NCBI RefSeq assembly: GCF_029227915.1
Contig: NC_079889.1
Coordinates: 4,962,001 to 5,026,000, forward strand
Direction: 5' to 3'
DNA from: Hydractinia symbiolongicarpus
Lineage: Eukaryota > Cnidaria > Hydrozoa > Anthoathecata > Hydractiniidae
Length of the DNA: 64,000 nucleotides
Part shown: positions 1 through 10,265 of the stretch, one piece after another
Position numbering within the stretch: the stretch's first letter is position 1
How the letters are laid out: each line of letters begins with the position of its first letter
Translations under genes and position numbers: made by a program
Notes under the pieces: model-generated
What the model was told of the DNA's origin: nothing
The model's database searches: none
Seen by the model: only the letters and a program-made list of their open reading frames with translations

Positions 1-376
1 TTTACGTCTGCCGCCTTTATTGGACTGCAAAAGGCCATATTACGGCCTTTATAGGACTGTGCACGTAGTTAAGAGTGTTGTAAGGCCAAGGCGCCAAGGA
101 AAACCTCTTGGAACGTTGTAGTGCATTGAGATTTGAAGGAATAGTCCAATGGTAACCTTTGCAGGCAGATGAAACCACGTGATTTACGTGTGAGGCCTTT
201 ATGAGACTGCAAAAGGCCATATTACAGCCTTTATAGGACTGTGCACGTAGTTAAGAGTGTTGTAAGGCCATGGCGCTAAGGAAAACCTCTTGGAACGTTG
301 AAGTGCATTAAGACTGGAAGAAATAGTACAATGGTAACCTGCGCAGGCAGATGCAACCACATGATCTACGTGTGAG

Positions 377-558
377 GCCTTTATTAGACTGCAAAAGGCC
401 ATATTACAGCCTTTAATGGACTGTGCATGTAGTTAAGAGTGTTCTAAGGCCTCAGCGCTAAGGAGAACCACTCGGAACGTTGTAGTGCATTGAGACTGGA
501 AGAAATAGTACAATAGTAACCTGCGCAGGCAGATGGAACCACGTGATTTACGTGTGAG
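377..558 (+). repeat. Representative class C monomer
   Basis: Class C is marked by TCTAAGGCCTCAGCGCTAAG, then GAGAACCACT(C/T)GGAACG and ACAATAGTAACC. Many C copies also carry TTTAATGGACTGTGCATG. Other C copies lie near 4438, 6076, 8624, 11354, 16624, 21000, 23900, 29890, 34415, 41140 and 56430. With few exceptions C is followed by a B monomer with GCGTTTTAAGG. Confidence 0.88.
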
Positions 559-922
559 GCCTTTATTAGACTGCAAAAGGCCATATTACAGCCTTTATAG
601 GACTGTGCACGTAGTTAAGAGTGTTTTAAGGCGACGACGCTAATGAAAATGACTTGGGACGTTGTAGCGCATTGAGACTGGAAGGAATAGTCCAATGGTA
701 ACCTTCGCAGGCAGGTGAAACCACGTGATTTACGTGTGAAGCCTTTATTAGACTGGAAAATGCCATATTACGGCCTTTATAGGACTTTGCACGTAGTTAA
801 GAGTGTTGTAAAGCCATGGCGCTAAGGAAAACCTCTTGGAACGTTGTGGTGCATTGAGACTGGAAGAAATAGTACAATGGTAAACTGCGCAGGCAGATGG
901 AACCACGTGATCTACGTGTGAG

Positions 923-1104
923 GCCTTTATTAGACTGCAAAATGCCATATTACGGCCTTTATAGGACTGTGCGCGTAGTTAAGAGTGTTGTAAGGCCACG
1001 GCGCCAAGGAAAACCTCTTGGAACGTTGTAGTGCATTGAGACTGGAAGGAATAGTCCAATGGTAACATTCGCAGGCAGATGGAACCACGTGATTTACGTG
1101 TGAG
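923..1104 (+). repeat. Representative class A monomer
   Basis: Class A is the commonest form. It has GTTGTAAGGCCA followed by (T/C/A)GGCGC(T/C)AAGGAAAACC, then TCTTGGAACGTTGTAGTGC. Many carry AAATGCC rather than AAAGGCC near the start. The minus strand of class A happens to lack stops in one frame, which creates a 66-67 codon open frame in nearly every copy. Because 182 is not a multiple of 3 the frame is lost in the next monomer, so it does not build a longer protein. Confidence 0.93.
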
Positions 1105-4100
1105 GCCTTTATTAGACTGCAAAATGCCATATTACGGCCTTTATAGGACTGTGCACGTAGTTAAGAGTGTTGTAAGGCCACGGCGCCAAGGAAAACCTCT
1201 TGGAACGTTGTAGTGCATTGAGACTGGAAGGAATAGTCCAATGGTAACATTCGCAGGCAGATGGAACCACGTGATTTACGTGTGAGGCCTTTATTAGACT
1301 GCAAAAGACCATATTACAGCCTTTATAGGACTGTGCACGTAGTTAAGAGCGTTCTAAGGCGACGGCACTAATGAAAATGACTTGGGACGTTGTAGCGCAT
1401 TGAGACTAGAAGGAATAGTCCAATGGTAAACTTCGCAGGCAGGTGAAACCACGTGATTTACGTGTGAAGCCTTTATTAGACTGGAAAATGCCATATTACG
1501 GCCTTTATAGGACTGTGCACGTAGTTAAGAGTGTTGTAAGGCCATGGCGCTAAGGAAAACCTCTTGGAACGTTGTGGTGCATTGAGACTGGAAGAAATAG
1601 TACAATGGTAAACTGCGCAGGCAGATGGAACCACGTGATCTACGTGTGAGGCCTTTATTAGACTGCAAAATGCCATATTACGGCCTTTATACGACTGTGC
1701 ACGTAGTTAAGAGTGTTGTAAGGCCACGGCGCCAAGGAAAACCTCTTGGAACGTTGTAGTGCATTGAGACTGGAAGGAATAGTCCAATGGTAACATTCGC
1801 AGGCAGATGGAACCGCGTGATTTACGTGTGAGGCTTTTATTAGACTGCAAAAGGCCATATTACGGCTTTTATAGGACTGTGCCCGTAGTTAAGAGTGTTG
1901 CAAGGCCACCGCGCCAAGGAAAACCTCTTGGAACGTCGCAGTGCATTGCGACTGAAAGGAATAGTACAATAGTAACCTGCGCAGGCAGAGGGAACCACGT
2001 GATTTACGTGTGAGGCCTTTATGGGACTGCGAAAGGCCATATTACAGCCTTTATAGGACTGTGCACGTAGTTAAGAGCGTTCTAAGGCGACGTCGCTAAT
2101 GAAAATAACTTGGGACGTTGTAGCGCATTGAGACTTGAAGGAATAGTCCAATGGTAACCTTTGCAGGCAGGTGAAACCACGTGATTTACGCGTGAAGCCT
2201 TTATTAGACTGCAAAATGCCATATTACGGCCTTTATAGGACTGTGCACGTAGTTAAGAGTGTTGTAAGGCCATGGCGCTAAGGAAAACCTCTTGGAACGT
2301 TGTAGTGCATTGAGACTGGAAGAAATAGTACAATGGTAAACTGCGCAGGCAGATGGAACCACGTGATCTACGTGTGAGGCCTTTATGGGACTGCAAAAGG
2401 CCATATTACAGCCTTTATAGGACTGTGCACGTAGTTAAGAGCGTTCTAAGGCGACGTCGCTAATGAAAATAACTTGGGACGTTGTAGCACATTGAGACTG
2501 GAAGAAATAGTCCAATGGTAACCTTTGCAGACTGGTGAAACCACGTGATTTACGTGTGAAGCCTTTATTAGACTGCAAAAGGCCATATCACGGCCTTTAT
2601 AGGACTGTGCACGTAGTTAAGAGTGTTGTAAGGCCATGGCGCTAAGGAAAACCTCTTGGAACGTTGAAGTGCATTTAGACTGGAAGAAATAGTACAATGG
2701 TAACCTGCGCAGGCAGATGGAACCACGTGATCTACGTGTGAGGCCTTTATTAGACTGCAAAAGGCCATATTACAGCCTTTATAGGACTGTGCACGTAGTT
2801 AAGAGCGTTCTAAGGCGATGGCGCTAATGAAAATGACTTTTGACGTTGTAGCGCATTGAGACTGGAACGTGTAGTCCAATGGTAACCTGCGCAGGCAGCT
2901 GAAACCGCGTGATTTACGTCTGCCGCCTTTATTGGACTGCAAAAGGCCATATTACGGCCTTTATAGGACTGTGCACGTAGTTAAGAGTGTTGTAAGGCCA
3001 AGGCGCCAAGGAAAACCTCTTGGAACGTTGTAGTGCATTGAGATTTGAAGGAATAGTCCAATGGTAACCTTTGCAGGCAGATGGAACCACGTGATTTACG
3101 TGTGAGGCCTTTATGAGACTGCAAAAGGCCATATTACAGCCTTTATAGGACTGTGCACGTAGTTAAGAGCGTTCTAAGGCGACGTCGCTAATGAAAATAA
3201 CTTGGGACGTTGTAGCACATTGAGACTGGAAGAAATAGTCCAATGGTAACATTTGCAGACTGGTGAAACCACTTGATTTACGTGTGAAGCCTTTATTAGA
3301 CTGCAAAAGGCCATATTACGGCCTTTATAGGACTGTGCACGTAGTTAAGAATGTTGTAAGGCCATGACGCTAAGGAAAACCTCTTGGAACGTTGAAGTGC
3401 ATTAAGACTGGAAGAAATAGTACAATGGTAACCTGCGCAAGCAGATGGAACCACGTGATCTACGTGTGAGGCCTTTATTAGACTGCAAAAGGCCATATTA
3501 CAGCCTTTATAGGACTGTGCACGTAGTTAAGAGCGTTCTAAGGCGATGGCGCTAATGAAAATGACTTGGGACGTTGTAGCGCATTGAGACTGGAACAACT
3601 AGTCCAATAGTAACCTGCGCAGGCAGGTGAAACCACGTGATTTACGTGTCAGGCCTTTATGAGACTGCAAATGGCCATATTACAGCCTTTTTAGGACTGT
3701 GCACGTAGTTAAGAGCGTTCTAAGGCGACGTCGCTAATGAAAATAACTTGGGACGTTGTAGCGCATTGAGACTTAAAGGAATAGTCCAATGGTAACCTTC
3801 GCAGGCAGGTGAAACCACGTGATTTACGTGTGAAGCCTTTATTAGACTGCAAAATGCCATATTACGGCCTTTATAGGACTGTGCACGTAGTTAAGAGTGT
3901 TGTAAGGCCATGGCGCTAAGGAAAACCTCTTGGAACGTTGTAGTGCATTGAGACTGGAAGAAATAGTACAATGGTAAACTGCGCAGGCAGGTAAAACCAC
4001 GTGATTTACGTGTGAAGCCTATATTAGACTGCAAAATGCCATATTACGGCCTTTATAGGACTGTGCACGTAGTTAAGAGTGTTCTAAGGCCATGGCGCTA

Positions 4101-4562
4101 AGGAAAACCTCTTGGAACGTTGTAGTGCATTGAGACTGGAAGAAATAGTACAATGGTAAACTGCGCAGGCAGATGGAACCACGTGATCTACGTGTGAGGC
4201 CTTTATGGGACTGCAAAAGGCCATATTACAGCCTTTATAAGACTGTGCACGTAGTTAAGAGCGTTCTAAGGCGACGTCGCTAATGAAAATAACTTGGGAC
4301 GTTGAAGTGCATTAAGACTGGAAGAAATAGTACAATGGTAACCTGTGCAGGCAGATGGAACCACGTGATCTACGTGTGAGGCCTTTATTAGACTGCAAAA
4401 GGCCATATTACAGCCTTTATAGGACTGTGCACGTAGTTAAGAGCGTTCTAAGGCCTCAGCGCTAAGGAGAACCACTTGGAACGTTGAAGTGCATTGAGAC
4501 TGGAAGAAATAGTACAATAGTAACCTGCGCAGGCAGATGGAACCACGTGATTTACGTGTGAG

Positions 4563-4744
4563 GCCTTTATTAGACTGCAAAAGGCCATATTACAGCCTTT
4601 ATAGGACTGTGCACGTAGTTAAGAGCGTTTTAAGGCGACGGCGCTAATGAAAATGACTTGGGACGTTGTAGCGCATTGAGACTGGAAGGAATAGTCCAAT
4701 GGTAACCTTCGCAGGCAGGTGAAACCACGTGATTTACGTGTGAA
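4563..4744 (+). repeat. Representative class B monomer
   Basis: Class B has GCGTTTTAAGGCGACGG or GCGTTCTAAGGCGACGG, then GCTAATGAAAATGACTTGGG and GTAGCGCATTGAG. The first half usually reads AAAAGGCC...ACAGCC, against A's AAAATGCC...ACGGCC. A sub-form with GATGGCGC and a tail AACAACTAGTCCAATAG is called B3 here. B monomers typically follow C and precede A. Confidence 0.9.
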
Positions 4745-7655
4745 GCCTTTATTAGACTGCAAAATGCCATATTACGGCCTTTATAGGACTGTGCACGTAG
4801 TTAAGAGTGTTGTAAGGCCATGGCGCTAAGGAAAACCTCTTGGAACGTTGTAGTGCATTGAGACTGGAAGAAATATAACAATGGTAAACTGCGCAGGCAG
4901 ATGGAACCACGTGATCTACGTGTGAGGCCTTTATTAGACTGCAAAATGCCATATTACGGCCTTTATAGCACTGTGCACGTAGTTAAGAGTGTTGTAAGGC
5001 CACGGCGCCAAGGAAAACCTCTTGGAACGTTGTAGTGCATTGAGACTGGAACGTCTAGTCCAATGGTAACCTGCGCAGGCAGCTGAAACCGCGTGATTTA
5101 CGTCTGCGACCTTTATTGGACTGCAAAAGGCCATAATACGGCCTTTATAGGATTGTGAACGTAGTTAAGAGTGTTCTAAGGCAACGGCGCTAATGAAAAC
5201 GACTTGGGACGTTGTAGCGCATTGAGACTGGAACGACTAGTCCAATGGTAACCTGCGCAGGCAGCTGAAACCGCGTGATTTACGTCTGCGGCCTTTATTG
5301 GACTGCAAAAGGCCATATTACGGCTTTTATAGGACTGTGCCTGTAGTTAAGAGTGTTGCAAGGCCACCGCGCCAAGGAAAACCTCTTGGAACGTCGCAGT
5401 GCATTGCGAGTGGAAGGAATGGTACAATAGTAACCTGCGCAGGCAGAGGGAACCACGTGATTTACGTGTGAGGCCTTTATGGGACTGCAAAAGGCCATAT
5501 TACAGCCTTTATAGGACTGTGCACGTAGTTAAGAGCGTTCAAACGCGACGTCGCTAATGAAAATAACTTGGGACGTTGTAGCGCATTGAAACTTGAAGGA
5601 ATAGTCCAATGGTAACCTGCGCAGGCAGATGGGGCCACGTGATTTACGTGTGAGGCCTTTATTAGACTGCAAAAGGCCATATTACAGCCTTCATAGGACT
5701 GTGCACGTAGTTAGGAGCGTTCTAAGGCGACGGCGTAATGAAAACCTCTTGGAACGTCGCAGTGCATTGCGGCTGGAAGGAATAGTCCAATGGTAACCTT
5801 CGCAGGCAGGTGAAACCACGTGATTTACGTGTGAAGCCTTTATTAGACTGCAAAATGCCATATTACGGCCTTTATAGGACTGTGCACGTAGTTAAGAGTG
5901 TTGTAAGGCCATGGCGCTAAGGAAAACCTCTTGGAACGTTGTAGTGCATTGAGACTGGAAGTAATAGTACAATGGTAAACTGCGCAGGCAGATGGAACCA
6001 CGTGATCTACGTGTGAGGCCTTTATTAGACTGCAAAAGGCCATATTACAGCCTTTAATGGACTGTGCATGTAGTTAAGAGTGTTCTAAGGCCTCAGCGCT
6101 AAGGAGAACCACTCGGAACGTTGTAGTGCATTAAGACTGGAAGAAATAGTACAATAGTAACCTGCGCAGGCAGATGGAACCACGTGATTTACGTGTGAGG
6201 CCTTTATTAGACTGCAAAAGGCCATATTACAGCCTTTATAGGACTGTGCACGTAGTTAAGAGCGTTTTAAGGCGACGGCGCTAATGAAAATGACTTGGGA
6301 CGTTGTAGCGCATTGAGACTGGAAGGAATAGTCCAATGGTAACCTTCGCAGGCAGGTGAAACCACGTGATTTACGTGTGAAGCCTTTATTAGACTGGAAA
6401 ATGCCATATTACGGCCTTTATAGGACTGTGCACGTAGTTAAGAGTGTTGTAAGGCCATGGCGCTAAGGAAAACCTCTTGGAACGTTGTGGTGCATTGAGA
6501 CTGGAAGAAATAGTACAATGGTAAACTGCGCAGGCAGATGGAACCACGTGATCTACGTGTGAGGCCTTTATTAGACTGCAAAATGCCATATTACGGCCTT
6601 TATAGGACTGTGCACGTAGTTAAGAGTGTTGTAAGGCCACGGCGCCAAGGAAAACCTCTTGGAACGTTGTAGTGCATTGAGACTGGAAGGAATAGTCCAA
6701 TGGTAACATTCGCAGGCAGATGGAACCACGTGATCTACGTGTGAGGCCTTTATTAGACTGCAAAAGGCCATATTACAGCTTTTATAGGACTGTGCACGTA
6801 GTTAAGAGCGTTCTAAGGCGATGGCGCTAATGAAAATGACTTGGGACGTTGTAGCGCATTGAGACTGGAACAACTAGTCCAATAGTAACCTGCGCAGGCA
6901 GGTGAAACCACGTGATTTACGTGTCAGGCCTTTATGAGACTGTAAAAGGCCATATTACAGCCTTTATAGGACTGTGCACGTAGTTAAGAGCGTTCTAAGG
7001 CGACGTCGCTAATGAAAATAACTTGGGACGTTGTAGCGCATTGAGACTTGAAGGAATAGTCCAATGGTAACCTTTGCAGGCAGGTGAAACCACGTGATTT
7101 ACGTGTGAAGCCTTTATTAGACTGCAAAATGCCATATTACGGCCTTTATAGGACTGTGCACGTAGTTAAGAGTGTTTTAAGGCCATGGCGCTAAGGAAAA
7201 CCTCTTGGAACGTTGTAGTGCATTGAGACTGGAAGAAATAGTACAATGGTAAACTGCACAGGCAGGTAAAACCACGTGATTTACGTGTGAAGCCTTTATT
7301 AGACTGCAAAATGCCATATTACGGCCTATATAGGACTGTGCACGTAGTTAAGAGTGTTGTAAGGCCATGGCACTAAGGAAAACCTCTTGGAACGTTGTAG
7401 TGCATTGAAACTGGAAGAAATAGTACAATGGTAAACTGCGCAGGCAGATGGAACCACGTGATCTACGTGTGAGGCCTTTATTAGACTGCAAAATGCCATA
7501 TTACGGCCTTTATAGGACTGTGCACGTAGTTAAGAGTGTTGTAAGGCCACGGCGCCAAGGAAAACCTCTTGGAACGTTGTAGTGCATTGAGACTGGAACG
7601 TCTAGTCCAATGGTAACCTGCGCAGGCAGCTGAAACTGCGTGATTTACGTCTGCG

Positions 7656-7837
7656 GCCTTTATTGGACTGCAAAGGGCCATAATACGGCCTTTATAGGAT
7701 TGTGAACGTAGTTAAGAGTGTTCTAAGGCAACGGCGCTAATGAAAACGACTTGGGACGTTGTAGCGCATTGAGACTGGAACGACTAGTCCAATCGTAACC
7801 TGCGCAGGCAGCTGAAACCGCGTGATTTACGTCTGCG
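7656..7837 (+). repeat. Representative class D monomer
   Basis: Class D has CCATAATACGG, TATAGGATTGTGAACGTAG and TCTAAGGCAACGGCGC, then AATGAAAACGACTTGGG and a tail GGAACGACTAGTCCAAT. It starts after a junction CGTCTGCGG and ends with CAGCTGAAACCGCGTG instead of the usual CAGATGGAACCACGTG. Nearly all D copies are followed directly by class E. Confidence 0.88.
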
Positions 7838-8019
7838 GCCTTTATTGGACTGCAAAAGGCCATATTACGGCTTTTATAGGACTGTGCACGTAGTTAAGAG
7901 TGTTGCAAGGCCACCGCGCCAAGGAAAACCTCTTGGAACGTCGCAGTGCATTGCGACTGGAAGGAATAGTACAATAGTAACCTGCGCAGGCAGAGGGAAC
8001 CACGTGATTTACGTGTGAG
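7838..8019 (+). repeat. Representative class E monomer
   Basis: Class E has GGCTTTTATAGG, TTGCAAGGCCACCGCGCC and ACGTCGCAGTGCATTGCG, and ends GGCAGAGGGAACC. It is one of the most distinct classes. Copies sit near 1890, 5348, 7896, 12264, 14628, 15895, 19903, 22442, 26970, 28247, 32224, 33860, 36748, 38386, 40024, 55878 and 57340. Where D is intact it is E's upstream neighbour. Confidence 0.88.
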
Positions 8020-8201
8020 GCCTTTATGGGACTGCGAAAGGCCATATTACAGCCATTATAGGACTGTGCACGTAGTTAAGAACGTTCTAAGGCGACGTCG
8101 CTAATGAAAATAACTTGGGACGTTGTAGCACATTGAGACTTGAAGGAATAGTCCAATGGTAACCTTCGCAGGCAGGTGAAACCACGTGATTTACGTGTGA
8201 A
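8020..8201 (+). repeat. Representative class B2 monomer (follows E)
   Basis: B2 differs from B by GGCGACGTCGC and AATGAAAATAACTTGGG, often with a tail ACTTGAAGGAATAGTCC or ACTGGAAGAAATAGTCC. It usually follows E or alternates with A. The GACGTC palindrome is a convenient diagnostic site for this class. Confidence 0.87.
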
Positions 8202-10084
8202 GCCTTTATTAGACTGCAAAATGCCATATTACGGCCCTTATAGGACTGTGCACGTAGTTAAGAGTGTTGTAAGGCCATGGCGCTAAGGAAAACCTCTTGG
8301 AACGTTGTAGTGCATTGAGACTGGAAGAAATAGTACAATGGTAAACTGCGCTGGCGGATGGAACCACGTGATCTACGTGTGAGGCCTTTATGGGACTGCA
8401 AAAGGCCATATTACAGCCTTTATAGGACTGTGCACGTAGTTAAGAGCGTTCTAAGGCGACGTCGCTAATGAAAATAACTTGGGACGTTGTAGCACATTGA
8501 GACTGGAAGAAATAGTCCAATAGTAACCTGCGCAGGCAGGTGAAACCACGTGATTTACGTGTCAGGCCTTTATTAGACTGCAAAGTGCCATATTATGGCC
8601 TTTATAGGACTGTGCACGTAGTAAAGAGTGTTCTAAGGCCTCAGCGCTAAGGAGAACCACTCGGAACGTTGTAGTGCATTGAGACTGGAAGAAATAGTAC
8701 AATAGTAACCTGCGCAGGCAGATGGAACCACGTGATTTACGTGTGAGGCCTTTATTAGACTGCAAAAGGCCATATTACAGCCTTTATAGGACTGTGCACG
8801 TAGTTAAGAGCGTTTTAAGGCGACGGCGCTAATGAAAATGACTTGGGACGTTGTAGCGCATTGAGACTGGAAGGAATAGTCCAATGGTAACCTTCGCAGG
8901 CAGGTGAAACCACGTGATTTACGTGTGAAGCCTTTATTAGACTGGAAAATGCCATATTACGGGCTTTATAGGACTGTGCACGTAGTTAAGAGTGTTGTAA
9001 GGCCATGGCGCTAAGGAAAACCTCTTGGAACGTTGTGGTGCATTGAGACTGGAAGAAATAGTACAATGGTAAACTGCGCAGGCAGATGGAACCACGTGAT
9101 CTACGTGTGAGGCCTTTATTAGACTGCAAAATGCCATATTACGGCCTTTATAGGACTGTGCACGTAGTTAAGAGTGTTGTAAGGCCACGGCGCCAAGGAA
9201 AACCTCTTGGAACGTTGTAGTGCATTGAGACTGGAAGGAATAGTCCAATGGTAACCTGCGCAGGCAGCTGAAACTGCGTGATTTACGTGTCAGGCCTTTA
9301 TGAGACTGCAAAAGGCCATATTACAGCCTTTATAGGACTGTGCACGTAGTTAAGAGCGTTCTAAGGCGACGTCGCTAATGAAAATAACTTGGGACGTTGT
9401 AGCGCATTGAGACTTGAAGGAATAGTCCAATGGTAACCTTTGCAGGCAGGTGAAACCACGTGATTTACGTGTGAAGCCTTTATTAGACTGCAAAATGCCA
9501 TATTACGGCCTTTATAGGACTGTGCACGTAGTTAAGAGTGTTGTAAGGCCATAGCGCTAAGGAAAACCTCTTGGAACGTTGTAGTGCATTGAGACTGGAA
9601 GAAATAGTACAATGGTAAACTGCACAGGCAGGTAAAACCACGTGATTTACGTGTGAAGCCTTTATTAGACTGCAAAATGCCATATTACGGCCTATATAGG
9701 ACTGTGCACGTAGTTAAGAGTGTTGTAAGGCCATGGCACTAAGGAAAACCTCTTGGAACGTTGTAGTGCATTGAAACTGGAAGAAATAGTACAATGGTAA
9801 ACTGCGCAGGCAGATGGAACCACGTGATCTACGTGTGAGGCCTTTATTAGACTGCAAAATGCCATATTACGGCCTTTATAGGACTGTGCACGTAGTTAAG
9901 AGTGTTGTAAGGCCACGGCGCCAAGGAAAACCTCTTGGAACGTTGTAGTGCATTGAGACTGGAACGTCTAGTCCAATGGTAACCTGCGCAGGCAGCTGAA
10001 ACTGCGTGATTTACGTCTGCGGCCTTTATTGGACTGCAAAGGGCCATAATACGGCCTTTATAGGATTGTGAACGTAGTTAAGAG

Positions 10085-10265
10085 TGTTGTAAGGCCATGG
10101 CACTAAGGAAAACCTCTTGGAACGTTGTAGTGCATTGAAACTGGAAGAAATAGTACAATGGTAAACTGCGCAGGCAGATGGAACCACGTGATCTACGTGT
10201 GAGGCCTTTATTAGACTGCAAAATGCCATATTACGGCCTTTATAGGACTGTGCACGTAGTTAAGA
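10085..10265 (+). repeat. Conversion-like patch replacing a D/E junction, original
   Basis: A D monomer starts normally (CCATAATACGG, TGTGAACGTAG) but switches at about 10085 to class A with the private marks ATGGCACTAAGG and CATTGAAACTGG. The following monomer starts as A and switches to E at TTGCAAGGCCACC near 10267. The patch matches 9721-9901 at an offset of 364. Monomer count is unchanged against intact D-E pairs, so conversion is as good an explanation as two crossovers. Confidence 0.75.

Larger units (their letters stand above)
1..6722 (+). repeat. Mosaic satellite segment, mixed classes
   Basis: About 37 monomers. Reading from the left the order is A A C B A A A B A A E B2 A B2 A B3 A B2 A B3 B2 A A B2 C B A A D E B2 H A C B A A. 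The C-B-A-A-D-E-B2 run at 4430-5600 is close to the consensus higher-order order. No long near-identical duplication is evident inside it, so it looks older than the next 18 kb. No gene was seen. Confidence 0.8.

Noticed and set aside
930-1130. About 150 minus-strand open frames of 66-67 codons beginning MAFCSLIKASHV, plus a few plus-strand frames of 61-68 codons
   Set aside because: They repeat at the monomer period and overlap their neighbours by 18-22 bases. They are broken in class B and D monomers, change frame between units (182 is not divisible by 3) and show no known domain. They are a by-product of a tandem repeat that lacks stops in one frame.
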